From Candidatus Rokuibacteriota bacterium (lineage in GTDB: Bacteria > Methylomirabilota > Methylomirabilia > Rokubacteriales > CSP1-6), in the NCBI GenBank assembly GCA_016184365.1, contig JACPCW010000085.1:1-64000 (forward strand): a stretch of 64,000 nt of DNA. The letters are read 5' to 3'. Shown here piece after piece: positions 33,348 through 42,105 of this stretch. The notes under the pieces are model-generated. The model did no database searches, was not told where the DNA came from, and saw nothing but the letters and a program-made list of their open reading frames with translations. The position numbers were made by a program, and so were the translations under genes. Numbering within the stretch: position 1 is the stretch's first letter; each line of letters begins with the position of its first letter.

Positions 33348-33551
33348 CTATCCACTTGCTCGTTTGCCAAAGACATCGTCGCGGAGAGATGCGTACACAG
33401 CGCTTCCAGGTCGGATCAGAGGGGCGCAGATGCCTTTCATGAAGGCGCGCTTGTCGCTTCCGAGTTTACGGGTTGGGAACAATCGCTTGGCTGCGATGTA
33501 GATATCGCCAGCGGGCCTCTTCAGATCGTCCACGGGCCCACCGGCGGCCAC
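33348..33551 (-). CDS. Small hypothetical protein after the ThDP enzyme gene
   Basis: A 67-residue frame from GTG 33551 with natural-looking composition (LKRPAGDIYIAAKRLFPTRK and SDKRAFMKGICAPLIRP). I do not recognise a family. A strong AAGGAGG (33569-33575) lies upstream, but at the right spacing the codon is ATC (33563-33561), which would add REISV-like residues in frame. The GTG lies 17 bases from the AAGGAGG. Either ATC has replaced an ATG or the gene is dead. It follows the second ThDP enzyme on the same strand. Confidence 0.35.
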   Translation of the reverse strand: MAAGGPVDDLKRPAGDIYIAAKRLFPTRKLGSDKRAFMKGICAPLIRPGSAVYASLRDDVFGKRASG

Positions 33552-33614
33552 GCTCTCCCTGATGGCGTCCTCCTTACGCGCCGGCAGAGCTGAGCAGCGT
33601 CGTTTGCGTGACGA

Positions 33615-35234
33615 TCAGAGGTCCCAGGGCGGCTCGACCGTCAGCGAGAACTCCAGCAGCGTCGGGCCGTCGGCGCGAAACGCCTTCGCCATCGCGTCGG
33701 GCAGCGCTGCAAGCGACGGCACCCGCTCCCCGTACGCGCCGAACGCGCGCGCGAGCGCCGGGAAGTCCGGGTTTGCCAGCTCCGTCTCCCCCCACCGCCC
33801 CGTGAACATCTTCTCCTGCAGCCACTTGATCGCGCCGTAGCGCTCGTCGTTCATCACGAGGAAGACGATCGGCAGCCGGTACTTCACCGCGGTGGCCAGC
33901 TCGTTCACGCTGAACATGAAGCCACCGTCCCCGACGACCGCGACCACCGGACGATCCGGCCTCGCGAACTTCGCGCCGATCGCCGCCGGCACCGCATAGC
34001 CGAGCGTCGCCGAGCCGACCGGATAGAGGAACGTCCGCGGCGCCAGCACCGGGAAGAACCACTCCATCCAGTAATTCACGCCGGTCTGATCGTTCACGAC
34101 GATGCCGTCCGGCGGCACCGCGGCGCGCAGCGTGCGCATGAACTCGGCGACGGCGGGCGTGTAGCGCGCGCTCGCCGCCGTGCGGAGCGCATCGAGGTGC
34201 GCGTGACCCCACGCGGTGCGCGGCGGCTCCGTGCCGAGCGCCGTCGAGAGATGCGCGAGCCCGTCCTTCGCGTCGCCCACGATGCCGACCGTCGGCTTGA
34301 ACAGCCTCCCGAACACCGTCGGATCGATGTCGATGTGAATCAGGCGCTGGTGCGGCGCGAACTCGAGATTCAGCAGGAGCCCTTTCGTGGACCGATGCGC
34401 GAAGCGACAGCCGACCGCGAGCACGACGTCCGCCTCGCCGAGCGGCGTCTCCGTCGCGCGCTTGTTCGGCAGCACGCCGAGCCAGAGCGGATCGGTTTCG
34501 GCGATGCTGCCCCGCCCCATGACGGTCGTGATGATGGGCGCGTCGAGGCGACGCGCGACGCTCACGAGCTCTGCCGACGCGTCCGCGCTCACGACGCCGC
34601 CACCCGCGATCACGAGCGGACGCTCGGCGCGCGCGAGGAGCCGCGCCGCCTCGGCGATCTCGTTCGGATGACATGGCGGCCGGCGCCCGGCGCGCGACGA
34701 CGGCAGCGACGCCTCGAACTTCGCGAAGAGCAGATCGTTCGGGATCGACAGCGCGACCGGCCCGGGACGTCCGGCGCGCAACAGATCGAACGCGCCGGCC
34801 ACCGCCGTCGGCACGGCGCGCGCGTCCATCACCGTCTCGGCCAGCCGCGTGACCGGCTTGAAGCAGTCGATCTGGTTCGGCACCTCGTGGAGCGCGCCGA
34901 GGTCGCGGCCGACCAGATCCGTCGCGACGTCGGACATCAGCAGCACGACGGGAATCGAGCCCGCGTACGACTCGACGAGCGGCGTCAGCGCATTCGTCGC
35001 GCCGGAACCTGTCGTCACGAGCACCACGCCCGGCTCACCGGAGGCGCGCGCGTAGCCGTCGGCCATGAACGCCGCGCCCTGCTCGTGGCGCGCCAGCACG
35101 TGCGTCATGCGGCCGTCGCCGATCAGCGCGTCGTACACCGCCAGGTTGTGCACGCCGGGAATGCCGAACACGTGGCGCACGCCTTCCGCCGCCAGCGCCT
35201 CGACCACCCACGCCCCGCCCGTCCGCGTCGCCAT
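33615..35234 (-). CDS. Thiamine-diphosphate enzyme, acetolactate synthase-like
   Basis: A 539-residue protein starting at ATG 35234 behind GGAG. It has three ThDP-family domains. The N-terminal PYR domain has HVFGIPGVHNLAVYDAL and the catalytic Glu in RHEQGAAFMADGYARASG. The central domain contains ERPLVIAGGGVV. The C-terminal PP domain has GDGGFMFSVNELATAVKYRL ... VMND, the GDG-(x)-N cofactor motif. It resembles the large group annotated as acetolactate synthase or benzaldehyde lyase-like, but no small regulatory subunit is adjacent. A carboligase or decarboxylase acting on 2-keto acids is the safe call. It lies eight bases after a second ThDP enzyme. Confidence 0.88.
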   Translation of the reverse strand: MATRTGGAWVVEALAAEGVRHVFGIPGVHNLAVYDALIGDGRMTHVLARHEQGAAFMADGYARASGEPGVVLVTTGSGATNALTPLVESYAGSIPVVLLMSDVATDLVGRDLGALHEVPNQIDCFKPVTRLAETVMDARAVPTAVAGAFDLLRAGRPGPVALSIPNDLLFAKFEASLPSSRAGRRPPCHPNEIAEAARLLARAERPLVIAGGGVVSADASAELVSVARRLDAPIITTVMGRGSIAETDPLWLGVLPNKRATETPLGEADVVLAVGCRFAHRSTKGLLLNLEFAPHQRLIHIDIDPTVFGRLFKPTVGIVGDAKDGLAHLSTALGTEPPRTAWGHAHLDALRTAASARYTPAVAEFMRTLRAAVPPDGIVVNDQTGVNYWMEWFFPVLAPRTFLYPVGSATLGYAVPAAIGAKFARPDRPVVAVVGDGGFMFSVNELATAVKYRLPIVFLVMNDERYGAIKWLQEKMFTGRWGETELANPDFPALARAFGAYGERVPSLAALPDAMAKAFRADGPTLLEFSLTVEPPWDL

Positions 35235-35242
35235 GCGATCTC

Positions 35243-36910
35243 CTATCCGAGCGCCTTGAATCCGCGATCGATCGTGACGTCGACCAGGGCCGGTCCATCG
35301 TGCGCGAGCGACGCCGCGAGCACGTCGCGCAGCTCGCCCGGCTTGTCGACGCGCTCGGCGCGCACGCCGAGCGACTTCGCGAGGCCGAGATAGTCGATCT
35401 CCGGGTCGACCAGGTCCATGCCCGGATACCGGCCGGTTTTCGCGGAATCGAGTCCCATGCCGAGCATGCCGGCCTTGAGAATCGCGTACGACGTGTTGTT
35501 CGGCACGACGTACGTGATCGGCAACCGGTACTTCGCCGCGGTCCACAGCGCCTGCGGGCTGTACATCACCGAGCCGTCGCCCACCGTCGCGACGACCTTC
35601 CGGCCTGGTCGCGCGAGCTGCACCCCGAGCGCCGCGCCCATCGCCCACCCGAGCGTTCCCGTCTTCGACGCGAAGAACGAATCCGCCGCCCTGAACGGCA
35701 GGTACCGGAGCACGTGGCCGAGCGAGCTCGCCGACTCGTCGACGACGGTCGCGTCGTCCGGCAGTAGATCGCCGAGCGTCGCCATGAGCCAGGGGACCGT
35801 GATCGGCGTGCGATCGCGATCGGCGTCCGCGGCGGTGCGGGCGCGGCGGACGTGCTCGGCGCGCGTGCGACCGATGCGCTCGATGCGCTCGCGCGCGGCC
35901 GCGCGGTCGGCCTCCGACATCCTCGCGGCCACCGCTGCCGTCAGCGCGGCGAGCCCGGCACGACAGTCGGCGACGATGCCGAGCCCCACGCGGTAGCTCC
36001 GTCCGATCTCGCGCGGGTCGCTGTCGAGCTGGATCACCGGCGTCTCCCGCGGGAACGGCTCGCCCGGCGCGTAGAGGAACCACGTGAAGACGTTGGCGCC
36101 GACGATCAGCACCGCGTCCGATTCCTCGACCGCCTTGCGAACGCCGGCCGGCGACGGATAGAGACCGCCGCGCCACAGCGGATGCGTGCCCGGAAAGCTC
36201 TGCCGTCGATGGATCGGCTCGCCCTGTACGCGCGCACCGATCAGCTCCGCGAGCGCGACGAGCTCACCGACCGCGCCGCCCCGCGCGACGCCGTCGCCCG
36301 CGATGATCAGCGGCGAACGCGCGGCCTGGAGCGTCGCGGCCGCGCGCCCGATCGCCGCCGGGTCCGGGGCGCTGGCGCGCGCGATCTCTCCGGGAGGATC
36401 ACCGGCGTCGTCGGTGAGTTCCGTCATCAGCTCCATGGGCATCGACAGGAACACCGGACCGGTCGGGGGCGAGAGCGCCAGCGTCAGCGCGCGGCGCAGG
36501 ATCGCGGGCGCTTCCGCGGCGGTTCGCAGCTCGTACGACCACTTCGTGAACTGCTCCGTCATCCGGACCAGGTCGCCGGAGAGGATCGGATCGTCGGCGA
36601 GGAACCGCGAATCCTGCTGCCCGGCCGTCAGCACGACCGGCGATCGTGAACGCGACGCGTTGTGCAGCGCCGACAGCGCGTTGGCCACGCCCGGCGCGAC
36701 GTGGACGTTCGCGAGGCCGACCGTGCCCGACGCCTGCGCGAAGCCGTCCGCCGCGGACACCGCCGTCGCTTCCTGCAGCGCCACGATGTACTCGAGCGTC
36801 GAGTCCGGCAGCGCGTCGAGGAACGTGAGCTCCGTCGTACCGGGGTTGCCGAACAGGTAGCGAACCCCGGCGCGCGAGAGGATCTCCATCAGGACCGCCG
36901 CCGTCTTCAT
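35243..36910 (-). CDS. Thiamine-diphosphate decarboxylase, benzoylformate decarboxylase-like (MdlC type)
   Basis: A 555-residue protein starting at ATG 36910. The N-terminus YLFGNPGTTELTFLDALP and YIVALQEATAVSAADGFAQA match MdlC-type enzymes, including the catalytic Glu; the active-site Ser of MdlC is Thr here. The family His is kept in ANVHVAPGVANALSAL, next to SPVVLTAGQQDSRF. The ThDP motif is GDGSVMYSPQALWTAAKYRL with VVPNN. The reaction expected is decarboxylation of an aromatic 2-keto acid to an aldehyde. It is paired with a second ThDP enzyme downstream, and a nitrilase lies a few kilobases further, which could hint at an aromatic-acid pathway. Confidence 0.87.
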   Translation of the reverse strand: MKTAAVLMEILSRAGVRYLFGNPGTTELTFLDALPDSTLEYIVALQEATAVSAADGFAQASGTVGLANVHVAPGVANALSALHNASRSRSPVVLTAGQQDSRFLADDPILSGDLVRMTEQFTKWSYELRTAAEAPAILRRALTLALSPPTGPVFLSMPMELMTELTDDAGDPPGEIARASAPDPAAIGRAAATLQAARSPLIIAGDGVARGGAVGELVALAELIGARVQGEPIHRRQSFPGTHPLWRGGLYPSPAGVRKAVEESDAVLIVGANVFTWFLYAPGEPFPRETPVIQLDSDPREIGRSYRVGLGIVADCRAGLAALTAAVAARMSEADRAAARERIERIGRTRAEHVRRARTAADADRDRTPITVPWLMATLGDLLPDDATVVDESASSLGHVLRYLPFRAADSFFASKTGTLGWAMGAALGVQLARPGRKVVATVGDGSVMYSPQALWTAAKYRLPITYVVPNNTSYAILKAGMLGMGLDSAKTGRYPGMDLVDPEIDYLGLAKSLGVRAERVDKPGELRDVLAASLAHDGPALVDVTIDRGFKALG

Positions 36911-36935
36911 CGCCTCACCCCACGGGACTGATCGT

Positions 36936-37031
36936 TCATGCCACGGCCACCGCGACGGCATCCGCGAGCGCAGGGTCCGCGCGGAAGAAGTTGAGGCCGG
37001 TGGTGTCCGGCGCGACGCGCGACGTCGTCAT
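36936..37031 (-). pseudogene. Short remnant resembling the N-terminus of an acyl-CoA dehydrogenase
   Basis: A 31-codon frame starts at ATG 37031, overlapping the DUF1285 stop (ATGA). It reads TTGLNFFRADPALADAV, then Ala-Val repeats and a stop. Long acyl-CoA dehydrogenases of about 550 residues often begin with T-G-x-N-F-x-x-A-D-P-x-L. The coupling to the upstream gene suggests that a full gene once followed here and was replaced by the ThDP genes. The assignment rests on about 17 residues and is tentative. Confidence 0.3.
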
Positions 37032-37567
37032 GCGGACCGGCGCAGCGGATATGTCCGCCCGCCGATGCGGACGACGTCGCCGCCTTCGGGCTCCGAGAGC
37101 GCCAGGAGCTGGAATGCGGCGGCGCGCGACAGGCGCGCCTCGAACTGGCCGGCCTTCACGGTGCAGTACGGCACGTTGTCGCGTCCGATCCTGAGCGTCG
37201 CGGGATCGATCGGCTCGTCGGTGCCGTCGTTCAGCAGAACATGCAGCGCATCGCCACGGCGCTCGATCCGCACGACCGCCCACGGCGCGTCCTCGACGTC
37301 GACCGGTATCCGGACGCGCGTCTGCATGAAATAACCCTCGGCGTCATGGCGGAGATTGCCGCGCAAGTTGGCGAGGATGCCCGCATGCGTGATCTGGACG
37401 TCGTCGTCGTACCAGTCGCCGTTGACGTCGATCCGAAGCTTGGGAAGCGACCATTCACGTTGGGGGGGAGCGGCGCCGCTTCTCCCCCAGGCCCCCCCAC
37501 CGCCCTGATCGTCGCTCGGCGGCGGCATCTCACCGGGGGTGCGCCCGGCTTCCGGCGGCGTGCTCAT
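37028..37567 (-). CDS. DUF1285 family protein
   Basis: A 179-residue protein from ATG 37567. The DUF1285 core begins at about residue 38 (LRIDVNGDWYDDDVQITHAG). It continues with LRHDAEGYFMQTRVRIPV, VRIERRGDALHVLLNDGTD and VPYCTVKAGQFEARLSRAAA. The N-terminal 35 residues are Pro/Gly/Ser-rich. Part of them (GGGGAWGRSGAAPPQREW) is encoded by a copy of the G-run hairpin repeat at 37459-37505, so the repeat lies inside the coding region or the true start is later. The function of DUF1285 is unknown. The ATG overlaps the MEMO1 stop by one base. Confidence 0.8.
   Translation of the reverse strand: MSTPPEAGRTPGEMPPPSDDQGGGGAWGRSGAAPPQREWSLPKLRIDVNGDWYDDDVQITHAGILANLRGNLRHDAEGYFMQTRVRIPVDVEDAPWAVVRIERRGDALHVLLNDGTDEPIDPATLRIGRDNVPYCTVKAGQFEARLSRAAAFQLLALSEPEGGDVVRIGGRTYPLRRSA
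37459..37505 (+). repeat. G-run hairpin repeat, family 2, copy A (inside DUF1285)
   Basis: GTTGGGGGGGAGCGGCGCCG continues to CTTCTCCCCCA and then GGCCCCCCCACCGCC. GGGGGAGCGG and the CCGCTTCTCCCCC arm can fold back. The same block, with small changes, lies inverted at 55036-55083. This copy lies within the first 40 codons of the DUF1285 gene. Confidence 0.7.
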
Positions 37568-38793
37568 CAGAAGACCACGCTCGCGAAGCTCACCACGCAG
37601 TCCGGGTCCGGCGTGTGGCCGTAGTGCCGGAGCTCGCCCGGCCGGCCGCCGAGCACGTGCAGCAGGCTCCAGATCGGCGAGAGACCGCAGATGCGGCGGC
37701 GATCGCGGTCCGCCGCGACGGAGGCGAAGAATCCCGCCGCGTCGCCGGCCACCACCGGGTCCAGCATCGCGCGGTCCTCGGCGGCGAGCTTGTCCATCGC
37801 CGTCGGAGTCAGCGGCTGCGGATCACCGAAGCGCGGTCCGACATGCGCGAGATCCGCTCCCGCGATCCACGCGATACGCCGGCCACTCGCCTGCGCCGTG
37901 TCGACGAGCGCGTCGAGAAACCCCGTGACGCAGGCGTCGGCCTCCGGCGTCCGTCCCGCGGCGAGCGCTTCCTGCGCGAAGCTCGTCAGGATCGGCACGA
38001 TCGTGAAGTCGCGACGGCCCGCGAAGAGATAGCGGAGAAACACCGCCTGGAACTCGATCGAGTGCTCGTTGCGGTGCGCGATCTCGGAGCTGAAGCAGTC
38101 GAGCGGCGCGCGGCGGACGAGCGCCTCGACGAAGTCCTGATCGACGTCGGCCGGCCCGAATGGCGTGTCGTAGGCCTTGCGCGTCACCGCAAACGCGTCG
38201 GGCATTCCGACGTGACAGGTGCCGAAGATGACGAACAGGTCGGCGTCCGCGCGCTCGCCGAGATCGCGGTATGCCCACGCGTACGCGGGGCCGCCACGGT
38301 GAAAGTCGATGTGCGGCGCGATGAGACCGACGACGGGCTCGCCGCCCTGCCCGACGCCGGCGATCACGCCGGGACCGGCCGGCGGCGCGAAGAACGCGTC
38401 CATCGTGCGCCGAAGCCCGTCGGCGTCGCCGGGATACGCGCCGCCGGCGTGCGTCGCGGCGCGCACGCTGGCCGCGTGAAAGACCTCGTCGATCCGGCGG
38501 CGCCGCTCGGCGAACTTCGGACCGTCGAGAAAGCCCTGCTCGTCGAGGGCGCGGGCCAGGCCGTCGATGGTCTCGCGCGGAACGATCTCGCCGTGTGTCT
38601 TCACGAGCGCCGCCTGGATGTCGTCGATCGAGTGCCGGCCGTCGAATCGCGCGAGGATCTCCCGGGCGGCCCACGGAACGAGGATCACCGCGGACGTGTA
38701 GCCGCTCGGATCCCGCAGACCGATGCACGGGCGGCTTTCGTGCTCGATCGGAAAGGCCTCGACATGACGAAGCCGCGGCCTCGGCTGGCTCAC
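37567..38793 (-). CDS. amrB: AmmeMemoRadiSam system protein B (MEMO1 family)
   Basis: A 408-residue protein. The GTG start at 38793 overlaps the M20 peptidase stop (GTGA). Residues about 130-408 are the MEMO1 domain: ATHAGGAYPGDADGLRRTM, VVGLIAPHIDFHRGGPAYAW, IFGTCHVGMPDAFAVT, HSIEFQAVFLRY and GADLAHVGPRFGD, keeping the metal-type histidines. The N-terminal 120 residues contain a winged-helix-like segment (LARFDGRHSIDDIQAALV), as in PqqD-like fusions. In this family AmrB usually partners a radical-SAM protein and AMMECR1; neither is in the window, so the pathway is unknown. Confidence 0.87.
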   Translation of the reverse strand: MSQPRPRLRHVEAFPIEHESRPCIGLRDPSGYTSAVILVPWAAREILARFDGRHSIDDIQAALVKTHGEIVPRETIDGLARALDEQGFLDGPKFAERRRRIDEVFHAASVRAATHAGGAYPGDADGLRRTMDAFFAPPAGPGVIAGVGQGGEPVVGLIAPHIDFHRGGPAYAWAYRDLGERADADLFVIFGTCHVGMPDAFAVTRKAYDTPFGPADVDQDFVEALVRRAPLDCFSSEIAHRNEHSIEFQAVFLRYLFAGRRDFTIVPILTSFAQEALAAGRTPEADACVTGFLDALVDTAQASGRRIAWIAGADLAHVGPRFGDPQPLTPTAMDKLAAEDRAMLDPVVAGDAAGFFASVAADRDRRRICGLSPIWSLLHVLGGRPGELRHYGHTPDPDCVVSFASVVF

Positions 38794-40004
38794 TTCAAAT
38801 ATTCGAGCGCGCTCGCCGCAAAGACGCGCGCCGCCTCGACCATCTCGCGCACTTCGACGTACTCGTCGACCTGGTGCGGGATCAGCCGGTTGCCGGGGCC
38901 GCACGTCACGATCGGAATGCCGAGCGCGCTGCGGAGGATGGTGCCGTCGGTCGAGCCGGGCACCCCGCCGAACTTCGGCGTGCGCCCCGCCGCCTTGCGA
39001 AACGCCTTCCTCATCGCCGTCACGAGCGGCTCCGCGCGTTCCACCTTGGTCGCCAGCCGGAAGCCGTTCACGGGGCGCCATTCGATCGTGATGCCAGGCA
39101 CGGCTTTCGCGGCCGCGGCGACCGCGTCGTCCACGGCCGCCCGAATGGCCGCTTCGTCGGGTCCCGGTGTCAGACGAATGTCGAGCGTCGCTTCGGCCGC
39201 CGATGGAATCACGTTCGACTGCGGCACGCCGTGTGACGGCGCGCGCATGATCGTCGGGGTGACCGTCGGCGGTTTCAGATAGCGGCTGCGCTCACAGATC
39301 GCGCGCAGCCGGCGCTCCAGCGGCTTCGCGCCGCGCACGACTTCGGCGAGCGCCGTGATCGGATTCACGCCGGCTTCGGGCATCGCGCCGTGCGCCATGC
39401 GACCCCGCGCCGTCACACGCGCCCAGACGACGCCGCGCTGCTCGAGGCAGAGCTCGTTTTCCTCCGGCTCGCAGATGATCGCGGCCGTCAGCTCGCGGCC
39501 GATCGGCGTGGTCACGAGGTGCTTCGCGCCGATCATGTCGCCTTCCTCGTCGACGAGCGCGCCGACGACGAGGCGTCCGGCCAGCGACACGCCCGCGCGC
39601 TTGATCGCCGCCGCCGCGACCATCGCGGCCGCGAGGCCGGACTTCATGTCGGCCGAGCCGCGACCATAGATGCGTCCGTCGACGAGGTCGGCATCGAACG
39701 GCGGATGCGACCACTCGGCAGGGTTCCCTTCGGTGACGACGTCGGTGTGCCCTTCGAGCAGGAGACTCTTGCCGTTGCTCCGGTCACCGAGCGATGCCAG
39801 GACGTTCGGCCGCCCCGGCGCCACGTCCTGCACTTCGATGTCGAAGCCTTCCTTCGTGAGCCAGGCACGGACGTGCCCGGCGACGGCCGCTTCGGTGGCC
39901 GATGGATCGCCGGGACGCACGACGCTCGGGATGCGAATCAGCTCGCGCGTGAGTGTCACGAGCTCCGACTCGTCGATCGATGCGAGGACCTTCGCGAGAG
40001 ACAC
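38790..40004 (-). CDS. M20-family metallopeptidase/deacylase (ArgE/DapE-like)
   Basis: A 404-residue enzyme. The start is GTG 40004 (VSLAKVLASIDESELVTL); the upstream open frame is Ser/Arg-rich and not native. The dizinc site is visible: SLLLEGHTDVV (His, Asp), YGRGSADMKSG (bridging Asp), LVDEEGDMIGAKH (catalytic Glu and Glu ligand) and the terminal H in RLIPHQVDEYVEV. A dimerisation domain with RMAHGAMPEAGVNP lies at about 195-310. Likely activity is removal of acyl groups from amino acids (ArgE/DapE type) or dipeptide hydrolysis. It is coupled to the MEMO1 gene downstream. Confidence 0.9.
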   Translation of the reverse strand: MSLAKVLASIDESELVTLTRELIRIPSVVRPGDPSATEAAVAGHVRAWLTKEGFDIEVQDVAPGRPNVLASLGDRSNGKSLLLEGHTDVVTEGNPAEWSHPPFDADLVDGRIYGRGSADMKSGLAAAMVAAAAIKRAGVSLAGRLVVGALVDEEGDMIGAKHLVTTPIGRELTAAIICEPEENELCLEQRGVVWARVTARGRMAHGAMPEAGVNPITALAEVVRGAKPLERRLRAICERSRYLKPPTVTPTIMRAPSHGVPQSNVIPSAAEATLDIRLTPGPDEAAIRAAVDDAVAAAAKAVPGITIEWRPVNGFRLATKVERAEPLVTAMRKAFRKAAGRTPKFGGVPGSTDGTILRSALGIPIVTCGPGNRLIPHQVDEYVEVREMVEAARVFAASALEYLK

Positions 40005-40029
40005 GGTCGAACGCCGGCGCGCGCGCCGG

Positions 40030-40332
40030 TTACTCGTGCGGGAAAGACAGGATGACGGCGTCGAGCCGGATGACGCGGTACTCTTCGCCGGCGACGCGGA
40101 AGTAATGCCCTTCGACTTCTTCCGCGCCTTCTTCGAATGCGACGACCGTGTTGATCGCCGGCATCTCACGAAACGCGTTGGCGCCTTCGTCGAACCCGTC
40201 GCCGCGCGCGACCACCTGCCCGTAGAGAATGGGCGAGCCCTTCGGACAGTGCACGCGAACGTCCGCCGGACCTTCGGGCATCAGCTTGATCAGCAGGTTG
40301 ATGCCGTAGACCTGGATCGGGATATTGGTCAT
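40030..40332 (-). CDS. GroES-like (Cpn10-fold) protein
   Basis: A 100-residue protein from ATG 40332 with GAGGAGG upstream. The pattern YGINLLIKLMPEG, YGQVVARGDGFDEGANAF, INTVVAFEEGAEEVEGHYF and GEEYRVIRLDAVIL follows the GroES order (basic first strand, G-x-V-x-A-x-G, valine-rich strand, E-E-Y-x-x-x-x-x-D-x-I-L). It is diverged, and no groEL is adjacent. It may be a co-chaperonin paralogue or a scaffold. The call is made on fold-level similarity only. Confidence 0.55.
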   Translation of the reverse strand: MTNIPIQVYGINLLIKLMPEGPADVRVHCPKGSPILYGQVVARGDGFDEGANAFREMPAINTVVAFEEGAEEVEGHYFRVAGEEYRVIRLDAVILSFPHE

Positions 40333-40365
40333 CGTCCTCCTCGACGCCATGAAAAAATTCACCGC

Positions 40366-42105
40366 TCATAATACCACGCGACTTCGCGCGTCTTCCCCGC
40401 CCGTGGCGCGCACGAGCCATGCCGTGAGCGCCATCGCGACCGCGATGGCGACGATTCCACGGCCGACGCGTCCGAGCACGAGATCGCCGATGCCGAAGAG
40501 CCCGAGGTAGACGATCGAACAGCCGAGCGCCCACTGAGCAACTCCGCGCCCGATCGCGCGATCCGCCCGCGCGCCGGGCACGATCGCCGACCAGCCGGGT
40601 CCGCCCGGCCGCGCGCGCTCGTAAAACGCGAGCAGTCGCTCGCGCGGCTCCGGCGCCGTCGCGTACGTGACGACGAGCCAGACGATCGTGGTGATCGTGG
40701 TGGTCACGAGGAGCAGCCACGCGAAGCCGCGCGGGTCGTCGGCCGACAGCCCGAACGCCTGCGCGCCGAGCGACACGACCAGCGCCGCCACCATCGCGCT
40801 CACTTCCGACCACGCGTTGATGCGCCACCAGTACCAGCGCAGCAGATACACGAGGCCCGTCCCCGCGCCGATCGCGAGGAGAAACTTCCACGCGCCCTCG
40901 ACGGTCGCGATGTTCGCGGCGACGATGCCGGACACGATCATCATCACGACGGTCGCGACGCGGCCCGCGCCGGCGTAGTGCCGCTCGCTGCGCCCGGGCG
41001 CGGCGAAGCGCCGGTACACGTCGTTGACGAGATACGACGCGCCCCAGTTGAGCTGCGTCGAGATCGTCGACATGTACGCGGCGAAGAATGCCGCGAGCAT
41101 CAGCCCGCGCCAGAACGGCGGCAGATGATCGACCATCACCTTCACGTAGCCGATCTCGGGATCCGGCAAACCCGGATAGAGGACCATGGAGACGAGCGCG
41201 ACGATGATCCACGGCCACGGTCGCAGCGCGTAGTGCGCGATGTTGAACCAGAGCGCCGCGAGCAGCGCGTGGCGCTCGTTCTTGGTCGACATGATCCGCT
41301 GCGCGACGTAGCCGCCGCCGCCCGGCTCGGCGCCCGGATACCACGACGCCCACCAGTTGACGCCGAGATACACGAAGAACGCGATCGCCGGCATGGCTGC
41401 CGAGTCGAGCGGCGGCACGAGCGCCAGCGGCGCGCCGTCGGGATACTTCGCGTTCAGCGCCGCGAGCAGGCCGGACATGCCGCCGACGGCGCCGAGCGCG
41501 AAGTACGCGAGCGCGATGCATCCGATCATCGCGAGGATGAACTGGAAGAAGTCGGTCACGATCACGCCCCAGAGCCCGGCGATCGCCGCATAGGCGCCGG
41601 TGATCACGAAGAGACCGACCGTCGCCTCGATCCGGCCGACCCCGAGCGTCACGCCGACGATCTTCACCATCGCCGAGGTGACCCAGCCGATGATCACGGA
41701 GTTGATCGCGAGCGCCAGGTAACACGCGCGGAAGCCGCGCAGGAATGCGGCCGGCCGGCCCGAGTAGCGGATCTCGGCGAACTCGGCGTCCGTCATCACG
41801 CCCGCGCGCCGCCAGAGGCGCGCGTAGAAGACGACGGTCAGGAGGCCGCTCATCACCATCGACCACCAGATCCAGTTCCCGGCGATGCCGTTCTTCACGG
41901 TGATCCCGGTCACCGCGAGCGGGGTATCCGCCGCGAACGTCGTGGCGACCATCGACGTCCCCGCCAGCCACCACGGCATCGTCCGGCCCGACAGGAAGAA
42001 CTCCTCGGTCGACGCCGAGGCGCGCCGCGCGTACCACAGGCCGACGATCGCGGTGGCGACGAAGTACAGCGCGATGACGACCCAGTCGATCGCGGTCAGC
42101 GTCAC
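40366..42105 (-). CDS. Sodium:solute symporter family protein
   Basis: A 579-residue membrane protein. The GTG start at 42105 overlaps the rmuC stop (GTGA). There are about 13-14 hydrophobic helices. It has SSS-family motifs SASTEEFFLSGRTMPWWLAG, WVTSAMVKIVG, GLWGVIVTDFFQFILAM and, in the sodium-site region, AAFFAAYMSTISTQLNWGAS. It is longer than PutP-like members, with Trp-rich loops. Substrates of the family include proline, sugars, acetate and vitamins; none is assigned. Confidence 0.88.
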   Translation of the reverse strand: MTLTAIDWVVIALYFVATAIVGLWYARRASASTEEFFLSGRTMPWWLAGTSMVATTFAADTPLAVTGITVKNGIAGNWIWWSMVMSGLLTVVFYARLWRRAGVMTDAEFAEIRYSGRPAAFLRGFRACYLALAINSVIIGWVTSAMVKIVGVTLGVGRIEATVGLFVITGAYAAIAGLWGVIVTDFFQFILAMIGCIALAYFALGAVGGMSGLLAALNAKYPDGAPLALVPPLDSAAMPAIAFFVYLGVNWWASWYPGAEPGGGGYVAQRIMSTKNERHALLAALWFNIAHYALRPWPWIIVALVSMVLYPGLPDPEIGYVKVMVDHLPPFWRGLMLAAFFAAYMSTISTQLNWGASYLVNDVYRRFAAPGRSERHYAGAGRVATVVMMIVSGIVAANIATVEGAWKFLLAIGAGTGLVYLLRWYWWRINAWSEVSAMVAALVVSLGAQAFGLSADDPRGFAWLLLVTTTITTIVWLVVTYATAPEPRERLLAFYERARPGGPGWSAIVPGARADRAIGRGVAQWALGCSIVYLGLFGIGDLVLGRVGRGIVAIAVAMALTAWLVRATGGEDARSRVVL

